A DNA stretch of 64,000 nucleotides from IMG/VR virus record IMGVR_UViG_3300017951_000010, positions 1 through 64,000 of that record, one strand, 5' to 3'. The DNA is from a virus. The notes below the pieces were generated by a model, which worked only from the letters and a program-made list of their open reading frames with translations, was not told the origin of the DNA and searched no databases. Shown in pieces: positions 8,547-17,160 of this stretch (positions within the stretch are counted from its first letter, which is position 1; each line of letters opens with the position of its first letter). The translations under genes were made by a program, and so were the position numbers.

Positions 8547-9592
8547 TGGCAATAACAGACGCAAAAAAAGTAGATTATCTTTGGAAGAAACTTGGATATG
8601 GTGTATCAAAAACGGACACGAATGCGGCCAAGAAAGCACCCAACGAAGCCATTGCTTCACCTTTACTGCTAAGGGGTGACAACACATGGAACCAAGCGTC
8701 AAGCATTCCTGGAGTGATGCCGGCATCCAGTGCCGGAGTTGTTACAGTTTATCCAACCACGAACCCAATTGAAACCACAAACGATAACACGGCGGCGGCC
8801 AACAGGACATGGAAAACTGGAGTCACGGACTGGATACCACCCGAGATTGGATCCACGTATCAAGCAAAAGTTTACATACACACTGCCAGTGATGCCGGCA
8901 ATGCCGCTTCAGGTGGTTCACAAGTTTTTGCTGTGGGTTCAAGTGCGTCTAACAACGATGAATGGTTCTTCGACTACCAGTCTGGAGTGCTACACTTCAT
9001 AGGCACTAATCTGCCTAATGGAATCGACTTCACGGGCAAGTCGGTGTACATATCAGGTGCGAGATACACGGGCACTAAAGGACTACAGAACCTATCAACT
9101 ACAACAGGAAACACAGAATTCGTCACTAACAATATAGGAAACATAGTGACCAATGCGGACATGACGTTCACCACACAGGGGACGGGATTGTTCGACTTCA
9201 ACACGACGACGGGTGTGGTCGTTCCGACAGGAACAACTGCGGAGAGACCATCGGCGCAGGAAGGTATCATACGCTTTAATACTACAACAGGCAAATATGA
9301 AGTCTCCCTGGACGGTTCGACCTATACCGCGTTGCGTACAGAGGCCGCGGCATCGAGCATAACGAAAGACGTGTTCACTGGTGATGGATCATCAACGCAG
9401 TTCACAATGACAACCACACCCACAGCGGCCAACAACATAATAGTGTACGTGGATGGCGTGATGCAGGAGCCCACGCAGAACTACACCATCTCAGGTGACA
9501 CCATGAGCTTCACTGGTGGTAGTGATGGATCATCTATCGAGGCTCCACACGATGGTGCACGTATCGTTATCATGCACGGCTTTGCTGATTAA
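8546..9592 (+). CDS. tail fibre protein
   Basis: The 348-residue protein begins MAITDAKKVDYLWKKLGYG, a start I recognise from fibre-region proteins of marine T4-like phages. A middle part with DEWFFDYQSGVLHFIGTNLP precedes the shared GTTAERPSAQEGIIRFNTTT module (about residues 228-248) and the C-terminal G-D-G-S-S-T-Q-F and VDGVMQEPTQNYTISG module. Translation is probably coupled to the giant fibre through the TAATG overlap. The two genes may encode partners of one fibre. Confidence 0.75.
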   Translation: MAITDAKKVDYLWKKLGYGVSKTDTNAAKKAPNEAIASPLLLRGDNTWNQASSIPGVMPASSAGVVTVYPTTNPIETTNDNTAAANRTWKTGVTDWIPPEIGSTYQAKVYIHTASDAGNAASGGSQVFAVGSSASNNDEWFFDYQSGVLHFIGTNLPNGIDFTGKSVYISGARYTGTKGLQNLSTTTGNTEFVTNNIGNIVTNADMTFTTQGTGLFDFNTTTGVVVPTGTTAERPSAQEGIIRFNTTTGKYEVSLDGSTYTALRTEAAASSITKDVFTGDGSSTQFTMTTTPTAANNIIVYVDGVMQEPTQNYTISGDTMSFTGGSDGSSIEAPHDGARIVIMHGFAD

Positions 9593-9945
9593 TCTACTAC
9601 TATACCCTTGGGTGTGTACAACAATCTATGCTTTATGTACTTTTGCGAGAAGATGTTGTAACGGCCGATTGAACGTTCAATTTCGTATCCTATCGTTGCC
9701 TGCTCAAGGATGAAATTGTAGGCGTCTGGTCCCGAAGTGAAGCCAACGTTAAACCCTTGCATGTCATACTCGTCGCTGATCTTAAACAAATCACTGCATG
9801 ACGCTTTACAAAAGTTTTCAATTTTGCTTCTCAATCCGTTCATGGTCTGCACTATGTCCGGCCTGTCCTTGAGTATTTTCAAATCTCTGTTCTTGCAGTG
9901 AGGTGGCCATTTTACTTTGACTATATAATTTAGGTTATCCGTCAT
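9589..9945 (-). CDS. hypothetical protein (minus-strand pair, distal)
   Basis: This 118-residue protein starts with the ATG at 9945, which overlaps the stop of the upstream minus-strand gene by ATGA. It begins MTDNLNYIVKVKWPP, contains two Cys (FCKASC) near the middle, and has no recognised fold. The pair 10472-9589 forms a small late operon inserted between plus-strand fibre genes, so it may have a fibre-related role such as chaperone or modifier. Confidence 0.55.
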   Translation of the reverse strand: MTDNLNYIVKVKWPPHCKNRDLKILKDRPDIVQTMNGLRSKIENFCKASCSDLFKISDEYDMQGFNVGFTSGPDAYNFILEQATIGYEIERSIGRYNIFSQKYIKHRLLYTPKGIVVD

Positions 9946-10472
9946 TGTTTCAATTGCTCCATGTCCTTGAACAGCACACACTCTGCATTTGAACAGTAGT
10001 CCAGTTGCTTGGTCTTTGGTGGATTGCACAGGAAGTAAAATTTTAACGTTGGGTGTAACATTATTATAGATCTAAGATCTTTCAACACCTTGGGATTTTG
10101 GATGTTGTAACCCACTAACATCACGCTCTTGTTAGCCAGTCCGATCGCTGACAGCAACGTCAGTGTTTGATCGTCTGTGTTTACATCTAATGTGAGATTA
10201 AACTGCGGTGATATTGGCGGAAAACTGTGCACCTTGTCATAAAACACATATTTTTTGTAAAGATCTGGCGTTGTCACACATTCTACCGGTGAAGGTCTCT
10301 GTTGCAGAAACCAAAGAAGATCTGGTTCTTGTCTGGTCCAGACGTAGTCGATGTGTTTAAAATTCAGTTTTTTATTAGTGACACTGATAACCGGCCCGTA
10401 TTCGCGCAATTCCTGTGGTGACATTTTTATGGAGTTCGTGCCCAAAATTGTGATATAGTCGTGTTTTTTCAT
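9942..10472 (-). CDS. hypothetical protein with Rossmann-like features
   Basis: The 176-residue protein opens with a beta strand and Gly turn (YITILGTNSIKMSP), has WTRQEPDLLWFLQQRP, and a second strand, SVMLVGYNIQNP. This layout resembles the better-defined protein at 49425 (VIGNGPS and IYLIGFDF), which belongs to a sugar-related group, but similarity is only in pattern. A late promoter lies just upstream on the minus strand. Function unknown. Confidence 0.5.
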   Translation of the reverse strand: MKKHDYITILGTNSIKMSPQELREYGPVISVTNKKLNFKHIDYVWTRQEPDLLWFLQQRPSPVECVTTPDLYKKYVFYDKVHSFPPISPQFNLTLDVNTDDQTLTLLSAIGLANKSVMLVGYNIQNPKVLKDLRSIIMLHPTLKFYFLCNPPKTKQLDYCSNAECVLFKDMEQLKQ

Positions 10473-10484
10473 CGTGATTGTCGG

Positions 10485-10492
10485 TATTTAAC
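10485..10492 (-). promoter_or_regulatory. late promoter GTTAAATA (minus strand)
   Basis: The predicted start near 10479 gives a leader of about 7 nt to the ATG at 10472. Confidence 0.5.
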
Positions 10493-10513
10493 ACCCATTA
10501 TACAGTGTAATGC

Positions 10514-10521
10514 GGTAAATA
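10514..10521 (+). promoter_or_regulatory. late promoter GGTAAATA
   Basis: The predicted start near 10527 gives a 40-nt leader with a good Shine-Dalgarno (AAGGGGA, 10554-10560) before the ATG at 10567. Confidence 0.65.
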
Positions 10522-10566
10522 TCAATAGTTTTGCAAAACAAATATTATCGATAAGGGGAAAACAAA

Positions 10567-12342
10567 ATGGCAATAGGACGTATAACAGGACAAATGTTAA
10601 GTGCCAACCTGGCTAGATCGGGTACAGACTTAACGTTCGAAACAAATTTATTAGCCCTAGACGTTAGTAACTCAAGAGTTGGTGTTGGTACAGCCTCACC
10701 GGCAGTGACTTTACACGTTTCGGCTACAGACGCTTTAAGATTACCGTCAGGAAACACAGCACAGAGACCGGGATCACCGGCAAACGGTGACTTAAGATAC
10801 AACTCGACTACCGCAACCATCGAAGGTTACGCCAGTGGTGCTTGGGCCAACCTGGCATCAGGTTCAGAGCTTAAAGACGCTGACGAGGATACGTCAGTGA
10901 ACGTAGAACCAAGTTCGGATGTGGACGAGATCCACCTAACAACAGAAGGAAACCAGACTGCTATATTCAGGACTGCTTCTACTCAGTTGGGTGTAACACA
11001 ACTTTCAAACACAGCATCAACAATTACAGGTTTGGTCACAAACGGTGACATCACTTTAACTCCAAATGGAACAGGTAAAGTTGCTGTAAGTTCAAACATG
11101 GAAGTGACAGGTAACTTGACTGTAAACGGTACGACAACAACTATCGATTCACAAACATTAGTGATTGAAGATCCGCTTTTAACATTGGCGAAGAACAACT
11201 CAGGTGGAGCGGCCAACACGTTCGACCAAGGTCTATTCTTCAACAGAGGATCAGACGACAACGTGTCATTCTTATGGGATGAATCAGCAGACCAATTCGC
11301 GTTTGCAGTGACATCAGGTGAGGATGGAACAACAGCAGGTAACGTAACAATTGATTCATACGCGAACATTAGAGCAGGTGACATAACTTGTACGGACATC
11401 GACGGTATCTTAGGATCAAACACAGCGGCGGCGGCGACTGTTACAACTTTGACAGCATCAGGCAACGTTGAGTTAGACGGTGGTAACGTTACGATCAACG
11501 AGAGTTCAGCAAGTGTTGACTTCAGAGTTGAATCAAACGGCGACACACACGCACTATTCGTAGACGGTTCTGAGGACCACGTGGGTATCAGAACATCGTC
11601 TCCAGCATATGACCTTGACGCAGGTTCGTCAACTGACGCTATCAGGGTACCAAATGGTACAACTGCTCAGAGACCTACGGCGGCAAACGGTATCATAAGG
11701 TTCAACACAACAACAGGAAAATACGAAGGATGTTCAGATGGTTCAACTTTCGTCGAGTTCGCGATCGCTGGATCAACTCCAACATTCACTAAGGAATCAA
11801 CCACAGGTGACGGATCCACTACAACTTTCTCAGGTTTCTTCAGTTCAGCACCTGAGAGTGCTAACAACGTTTTCGTTTACATCGACAACGTGTACCAGGA
11901 ACCAACTGAGAACTACTCAGTGTCAGGCACTAACATCACATTTACTTCTGCCCCACACAACGGTGCTAGAATATTTGCGATCACAGGTGCAGACGGCACT
12001 TCACTAGTGACAGGTGGTATTGCTAGAACCGAGACAAGTTCGGTGAACTTCACATCGACTGCGACAACTATCATGAGTTTCAACGCCGCTTCTTACAGAG
12101 GTGCGGAGTTATTCATAGGGCTGACTGACACTGCGAACACAGAGTACGCGGTTATCAAGGCCCACGTTGTACATGACGGCTCAACGGCTTATGGTAACGT
12201 ATACGGTGTGACAAACACAGGTTCTACTGACCTGGCTACAATCACTTTCGAGCATGATGGTTCGAACACAGTGAACGTCAAGGCCACATCAACAGGTGGT
12301 CAGACAGCGGCCAAGGTGCAGTATTCACTAATGGCGGTGTAA
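10567..12342 (+). CDS. modular tail fibre protein
   Basis: The 591-residue protein has the shared N-terminus MAIGRITGQMLSANLARSG, followed by SRVGVGTASPAVTLHVS. Two copies of the T-A-Q-R-P-x-x-x-x-G module flank the stalk (about residues 61-80 and 373-395). The G-N-L-T-V-N-G-T-T-T-T-I-D-S module lies near residues 180-230. The end carries G-D-G-S-T-T-T-F with IDNVYQEPTENYSVSG, then one copy of a roughly 90-residue module (YRGAELFIGLTD, HVVHDGSTAYG) that is repeated six times in the fibre at 13633. A strong Shine-Dalgarno and long leader suggest high expression. Confidence 0.8.
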   Translation: MAIGRITGQMLSANLARSGTDLTFETNLLALDVSNSRVGVGTASPAVTLHVSATDALRLPSGNTAQRPGSPANGDLRYNSTTATIEGYASGAWANLASGSELKDADEDTSVNVEPSSDVDEIHLTTEGNQTAIFRTASTQLGVTQLSNTASTITGLVTNGDITLTPNGTGKVAVSSNMEVTGNLTVNGTTTTIDSQTLVIEDPLLTLAKNNSGGAANTFDQGLFFNRGSDDNVSFLWDESADQFAFAVTSGEDGTTAGNVTIDSYANIRAGDITCTDIDGILGSNTAAAATVTTLTASGNVELDGGNVTINESSASVDFRVESNGDTHALFVDGSEDHVGIRTSSPAYDLDAGSSTDAIRVPNGTTAQRPTAANGIIRFNTTTGKYEGCSDGSTFVEFAIAGSTPTFTKESTTGDGSTTTFSGFFSSAPESANNVFVYIDNVYQEPTENYSVSGTNITFTSAPHNGARIFAITGADGTSLVTGGIARTETSSVNFTSTATTIMSFNAASYRGAELFIGLTDTANTEYAVIKAHVVHDGSTAYGNVYGVTNTGSTDLATITFEHDGSNTVNVKATSTGGQTAAKVQYSLMAV

Positions 12343-12374
12343 TAGGCAAAACTAAGACCCTAACGATAATTCTA

Positions 12375-12415
12375 AACGCCCTAATGGTAAATACAACTGT
12401 TAGGGCGTTTTTTTT
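12375..12415 (+). terminator. terminator with a late promoter inside its loop
   Basis: A 10-bp perfect stem (AACGCCCTAA, 12375-12384, with 12400-12409) is followed by a T run. Its 15-base loop contains GGTAAATA. Confidence 0.85.
12386..12393 (+). promoter_or_regulatory. late promoter GGTAAATA in terminator loop
   Basis: The predicted start near 12399 falls at the 3' arm of the hairpin, so transcripts begun here cannot form the terminator. The leader is about 62 nt with AAGGGA before the ATG at 12461. Confidence 0.6.
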
Positions 12416-12460
12416 ACGACTTAATTTTAAAACAACAAATCATAAGGGAAACATGGAACT

Positions 12461-13474
12461 ATGACAACACGTAACTTTAGAGTAAACAACGGTATATCTG
12501 TAGGTGACATCACAATTAGTGCATCCACCAACAAGATCACAGGTATGTCAACCGATGCACCATCAAGTGACGGTGACTCGGCAAACAAAAAATATGTAGA
12601 CGACCAGATAGCGACAGTATCAACAACTGCTATAACATCTGGTACGACCAACGCAACGGTAAACTCAACATCATTGGTTGTAACAGCATCGGGAAACACC
12701 GAATTGACTGTGACAGACGCGGGTGTGAGGGTACACGGAAATTTAACAGTAGACGGTACAGAAACAATCGTTAACACAGCAACACTTTCAGTTGAAGACA
12801 ACATCATAGAGGTCAACAGGAACGTATCATCAAACGCAGGCATGCCTACAATATCAGGTGTAAGAGTTAGTAGGGGTGAAGGTTCAAATGCAACAGAACA
12901 GGCTCTTTATTGGGCATGGGATGAAAGTTTCGCAGATGACGGTACAACTATCCACGGTAACGCAGGCGGTGCCTGGACGGCATTCAAAGCACCAAGAGGT
13001 GATGAATCTGGTCCTGGATCTGATTCACTAGTTGACATCAGGGCCAACGTGATACACGCAACATCAACTTCGGCACAGTACGCGGACGTTGCCGAGCGTT
13101 TCGAAGCAGACGCTCCAATGACAGCAGGCGCAGTTGTGGAAGTGGGCGGCACAGCAGAAATCACAGAAACAACATCAGACCTATCTGAGAACGTTTTTGG
13201 TGTTATCTCTGACATGCCAGCATACGCCATGAACGCGGCGGCAGGTAACAACGAATCACACCCATATGTGGCAATGACTGGTAGAACTCCGGTTAGAGTT
13301 ACAGGTGCTGTGACAAAAGGTCAAAGACTGGTTACTTCAAGCGTAAAAGGTTGTGCTAGAGCAGTAGCGGCAGGGGAGACAATCTCTCCTTTCCACGTTA
13401 TTGGTAGAGCATTAGAAAGTTCAACAGACGCAGGTATCAAATTGGTAAACTGTGCGGTGAGAACCAACAACTAA
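12461..13474 (+). CDS. tail fibre protein with peptidase_G2-like C-terminus
   Basis: The 337-residue protein starts MTTRNFRVNNGISVGD and contains KKYVDDQIA and the fibre module GNLTVDGTETIVNT (about residues 90-140). The C-terminal part, from about residue 205, has QYADVAERFEADAPM, then FGVISDMPAYAMNA, then RTPVRVTGAVTKGQRLV. This pattern is typical of fibre C-terminal domains related to the intramolecular-chaperone/peptidase_G2 group, so self-processing is possible but the catalytic residues cannot be assigned here. An upstream ATG at 12453 runs into a stop at once, so the start at 12461 is preferred. Confidence 0.75.
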   Translation: MTTRNFRVNNGISVGDITISASTNKITGMSTDAPSSDGDSANKKYVDDQIATVSTTAITSGTTNATVNSTSLVVTASGNTELTVTDAGVRVHGNLTVDGTETIVNTATLSVEDNIIEVNRNVSSNAGMPTISGVRVSRGEGSNATEQALYWAWDESFADDGTTIHGNAGGAWTAFKAPRGDESGPGSDSLVDIRANVIHATSTSAQYADVAERFEADAPMTAGAVVEVGGTAEITETTSDLSENVFGVISDMPAYAMNAAAGNNESHPYVAMTGRTPVRVTGAVTKGQRLVTSSVKGCARAVAAGETISPFHVIGRALESSTDAGIKLVNCAVRTNN

Positions 13475-13502
13475 TAAATATTCATACTTTTTAGTAGAAT
13501 AC

Positions 13503-13534
13503 AAAGGGCGGCTTTCGGGTCGCCCTTTTTTTTT
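13503..13534 (+). terminator. intrinsic terminator
   Basis: The stem AAAGGGCGGC (13503-13512) pairs with GTCGCCCTTT (13519-13528) around a TTTCGG loop and is followed by a long T run. The arms are nearly identical to those of the terminator after gp23. Confidence 0.9.
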
Positions 13535-13539
13535 GAACG

Positions 13540-13547
13540 AATAAATA
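13540..13547 (+). promoter_or_regulatory. late promoter AATAAATA
   Basis: It lies 6 bases after the preceding terminator. The predicted start near 13553 gives an 80-nt leader with a hairpin (GTAGGGCAT with ATGCTCTAC, about 13588-13607) and the ribosome site GAAGGAG at 13617-13623. Confidence 0.65.
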
Positions 13548-13632
13548 CTGTTACTGTGGCTCAGCCGGCAATGATATCAGGCTGTGTAGGGCATATGCTC
13601 TACTAACATTATTATAGAAGGAGTACACGAGT

Positions 13633-16600
13633 ATGGCCATTGGTCGTATATCGGGGTCGGTCCTAAAGTCCAATCTGACTAGGAATGGAGTCGACCTTGC
13701 ATTTGAAACAAACCTACTGTATCTCGACGTAACAAACAGTCGCGTGGGTATTGGTACTTCAGAACCATCAACAGCACTACACGTAAACGGCACAATCACA
13801 GCGTCAGGCCTGACAGGTTTGGCGTCACTGGACATAACCAACACATCGACCGATGACAGTTTCCTTATCACTACAACAGAAGCGTCAAGCAGTGCAGGCC
13901 CTGTTATAACACTTAAAAGGAATTCGGGATCACCAGCGGACGCCGACTATCTGGGACAACTTAAATTTAAAGGTGAGAATGACGCGGACCAGGAAGTCGT
14001 GTATGCCAAGATCACAGGTAAGATACAGGACGCATCAGATGGCTCAGAAGACGGTATCATAGAATTCGCCAACAGGAAGGCAGGGTCAAATGTTATCACT
14101 GCGAGACTGAGATCGGATTCCTTACAACTACTAAACAGCACATCATTAACAGTTGCGGGCGATGCCACAATCACAGGATCACTTATAGCGGATGGCTTGA
14201 GTTATCCGACCGCAGACGGAAGCAACGGACAGGTGCTGACAACAGACGGATCGGGCAACCTTTCATTCTCTGAATCATCAGGTGGCGGTGGCGGAAACAA
14301 CACAGCGGTCAAACAATTCAACTACTACAAACTCGGAACAACATCTGCTGTGATAGACGAATTCGACATCACGGAATACAGAGGTGCCATCTATGACGTG
14401 GTCATGGAGGACCAAGACAACGGATTCGTGGGACACCTTAAAGTTTCGATAGTGCATGATGATTCCACTCCTTACGTTTCCACGTACAACATCAATGAGG
14501 ATTCAACCCGCATAGCAGATTTCACGGTGGCCATATCCGGAGACATGGTTCAACTGTCGGCGGCTACGAACACATCATCACACACCAACCTGAGGATATA
14601 CAGGATAGCATTGGGTGATCACCACGAGACTGTTGCCAACACAAATTCAAAAATAATAAGCACAACAACAAGCATCACTTCTAGCGCAACGACATTAGAC
14701 CAATTCACCAAGACAGATATCAGAGGTGCCAAGTACGTGATCCTGATCAAGGATGACACGGCAGGCGACTACCAGATAAGTGAGGCCAGTCTAACACACG
14801 ACGGCACAACAGTTTATCATGATGACTATGCTCTTGTGTCCAGCAGGGGTACGCCGTTACACACACTGAGTGCATCGATATCAGGAGCGACTGTAACATT
14901 AAGTTCAGCGTCAGGTGGTAACACAACAGGTACAGCGATACTGTACAGACAGGATCTCGGATCTAAAACAAAACTTGGAGAGTTTGACAACTTCCTGTAC
15001 GGTGTCAAGGGTGATATAGATTCAACTGTTGAAACAGTTGACTCTTTTGACGTATTCAAATACAAGGCGGCCAGATATTTCATCGCGATGGAGTCTGGAT
15101 CAGAGTATCAGAACTCAGAGGTCACGATGACCGTGAACGATGCCGGCACGGATGCCACAATATCTGAAAGTTTCGTGTTGACAGCAAACAACAATTTGGC
15201 AACATTCACAGCCGATGTATCAAGCGGCAAGGCGAGACTGCGTGCGAGTTGTAACCCAAACACCAAAATATATTTCGCAAGACTGGCGATGGAGGCCGAC
15301 AACATCTACAGGGCCAGCGGACAGACTTCAGATGATCTCTACATCACGCACAACAATCTTAAACTGGAACCGGGTGCTATAACACTACCTAAAGGTACAA
15401 CAGCGGCAAGACCTAGCAGTAGTGTCACTGGTATGATAAGGTACAACACATCAACGGACACATACGAGAGATACGACACAACAGGCTGGACAAACATAGC
15501 CACGCAGGCTTCGGTATCAGAATCAAGTGATACCAGCACAGGAGAGCAAACATCAATAGGAACTTCGGCAACCAACATCGACACATTCACCACAGGTACT
15601 TTTGATAGTGCGTTCTATCTTGGTGTGATGAAAGATGAAATTAACGATGAACTTGCAACAGTGCAAATAAGTTTAGTCCACAACGACTCAGACGCATTCG
15701 TTTCGGCGGGTGGTGGAGTACAACAAGGCACAAACGATCAACTGACGTTCACTGCAGATATCAATTCAGGCACTGTAAGATTAAAAGGTACAGGTACAGC
15801 GGCAGTAAACTCTATTAAATTTTTCAAGATAGGGTTAGGAGACAATACATCTGCATCAAGCTCAGGAAACACTGCTACCATCATCAACACAGATGTTGAC
15901 AGTGCTGTTGAAAATTTGGACACTTGGGCACACGGAACGTACAGAGGTGCGAAATACTACATAAGTGCCAATAACACTGGCAAGACAGAATTGCACAACA
16001 TAGAGTGTTTGGTCGTACACAACGGCAGTGATGCATTCATCACAACATACAACAGTAACTTCACAGGAAGCAATGAACTGATAAGTTTAACAGCAGACAT
16101 CAGTGGTTCTAATGTGAGATTGAGGGCAAGTGCCAATGAACCAAACACTGCAGTCAAGATGTACAGGGTGTTGCTTGGAGATTCAGAATCTGATGCTTCC
16201 AGTACAAACACGAAGACTGTTGGACAGACCACTACTTCAAGCAGTGCTACCACAATGGACACTTTCTCCACAGACAGTGCCAATGGTGCTCACTATGTTG
16301 TTGTAGGAAACAGTTCTTCAGAAAGTGCGGCAAGTATCTCAGAAGTATTTGTGGTGTCAGACGGTTCTGACGCATATGTATCATCAGGACCCATCGTGTC
16401 CACAAAAGGCTCAGACCAACTGACATTCACAGCATCTTTGACCGGATCAACTGTCACAGTGTCGTCGGCAAGCACGTCAGGTGCAAGTACAACTGTCAAT
16501 GCATACAGAGTCAATTTATTAAGGGCATCGGCGGGTGCGTCAACAAGCGAACAAGTTCTAGTGTCTACCACACAGACCATTTCGGGCGCCAAAACTTTTT

Positions 16601-16701
16601 CAAATACTGTTGTGAAAATGACCAACCTACCTACAAGTGATCCGGGGGTTGCAGGGCAACTTTGGAACAGTTCAGGTACCTTGAAAATTAGTGCTGGTTA
16701 A
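13633..16701 (+). CDS. long tail fibre with six tandem ~95-residue repeats
   Basis: The 1022-residue protein has the shared N-terminus MAIGRISGSVLKSNLTRNG and a G-I-G-T-S-E-P-S-T-A-L-H-V motif. Six repeats follow, at roughly 14311-14630, 14641-14965, 14980-15300, 15520-15845, 15850-16185 and 16190-16530. Each has (Y/F)RGA(K)Y(Y/V) near the start, VVH(D/N)GSDA(Y/F) in the middle and V(T/R)LSA or VRLRAS then Y-R-x-x-L-G-D near the end. A GTTAARPSSSVTGMIRYNT module separates repeats 3 and 4. It probably forms a long fibre arm with beads of beta domains. Its stop overlaps that of the convergent NUDIX gene by 4 bases. Confidence 0.8.
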   Translation: MAIGRISGSVLKSNLTRNGVDLAFETNLLYLDVTNSRVGIGTSEPSTALHVNGTITASGLTGLASLDITNTSTDDSFLITTTEASSSAGPVITLKRNSGSPADADYLGQLKFKGENDADQEVVYAKITGKIQDASDGSEDGIIEFANRKAGSNVITARLRSDSLQLLNSTSLTVAGDATITGSLIADGLSYPTADGSNGQVLTTDGSGNLSFSESSGGGGGNNTAVKQFNYYKLGTTSAVIDEFDITEYRGAIYDVVMEDQDNGFVGHLKVSIVHDDSTPYVSTYNINEDSTRIADFTVAISGDMVQLSAATNTSSHTNLRIYRIALGDHHETVANTNSKIISTTTSITSSATTLDQFTKTDIRGAKYVILIKDDTAGDYQISEASLTHDGTTVYHDDYALVSSRGTPLHTLSASISGATVTLSSASGGNTTGTAILYRQDLGSKTKLGEFDNFLYGVKGDIDSTVETVDSFDVFKYKAARYFIAMESGSEYQNSEVTMTVNDAGTDATISESFVLTANNNLATFTADVSSGKARLRASCNPNTKIYFARLAMEADNIYRASGQTSDDLYITHNNLKLEPGAITLPKGTTAARPSSSVTGMIRYNTSTDTYERYDTTGWTNIATQASVSESSDTSTGEQTSIGTSATNIDTFTTGTFDSAFYLGVMKDEINDELATVQISLVHNDSDAFVSAGGGVQQGTNDQLTFTADINSGTVRLKGTGTAAVNSIKFFKIGLGDNTSASSSGNTATIINTDVDSAVENLDTWAHGTYRGAKYYISANNTGKTELHNIECLVVHNGSDAFITTYNSNFTGSNELISLTADISGSNVRLRASANEPNTAVKMYRVLLGDSESDASSTNTKTVGQTTTSSSATTMDTFSTDSANGAHYVVVGNSSSESAASISEVFVVSDGSDAYVSSGPIVSTKGSDQLTFTASLTGSTVTVSSASTSGASTTVNAYRVNLLRASAGASTSEQVLVSTTQTISGAKTFSNTVVKMTNLPTSDPGVAGQLWNSSGTLKISAG

Positions 16702-17126
16702 ACTATAAGATCTAGTATAGTCTGCAACTTACCTTTTATACTTTTATTGTTGAGTGTATTTTTTAGACCCATGTGCAGGTTCTTGGGCCAACATTCAAAC
16801 GCACACCAGCAGTAGCCGGAGTGTTCCGCATTAAGTTTTGGTATGAATTCTGATTCTATGGCAATCAAGTATATGTGGAAGAAAAATTTCTGATCGTTAG
16901 ATGTGAACATTTCTAGAGGGATTATCTTTTTAAATCTGGGTGTGTCGCCCACTTCTTCCGCTATCTCCCGCTTCAACCCTTCAAACGCGGATTCTGTATA
17001 CCTTGCTTGTCCGCCCACTAGTCCCCAAGTGCCCTGTGTCTTCTTGTCAGTTCTCTGTAGGAACAAAAAACGCTTGGTAGCAGTGCTATAGAAAAGTGCT
17101 CCAGAGCAAACAATGTTTTCTTTCAT
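16698..17126 (-). CDS. NUDIX hydrolase
   Basis: This 142-residue protein has a complete Nudix box at residues 39-60: GQARYTE, seven residues, then REIAEEVG. This fits the G-x5-E-x7-R-E-x2-E-E-x-G signature for Mg-dependent cleavage of a nucleoside diphosphate linked to X. It opens with CSGALFYSTATKRFLFLQR, the usual first strands of the fold. Possible substrates are damaged dNTPs or NDP-sugars, and the sequence does not say which. A sigma70-like promoter on the same strand predicts a leaderless early transcript, unlike the late genes around it. Confidence 0.85.
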   Translation of the reverse strand: MKENIVCSGALFYSTATKRFLFLQRTDKKTQGTWGLVGGQARYTESAFEGLKREIAEEVGDTPRFKKIIPLEMFTSNDQKFFFHIYLIAIESEFIPKLNAEHSGYCWCAFECWPKNLHMGLKNTLNNKSIKGKLQTILDLIV

Positions 17127-17131
17127 AATTT

Positions 17132-17160
17132 ATTATAACACTTATGTTTGGAATTATCAA
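17132..17160 (-). promoter_or_regulatory. sigma70-like early promoter for NUDIX gene
   Basis: On the minus strand TTGATA (17155-17160), 17 bases and TATAAT (17132-17137) are present. The predicted start falls within a base of the ATG at 17126. Confidence 0.65.

Noticed and set aside
16702-16721. Terminator between the convergent fibre and NUDIX genes
   Set aside because: A 6-bp ACTATA/TATAGT stem is present but it is AT-rich and lacks a T run on the plus strand, so support is too weak.
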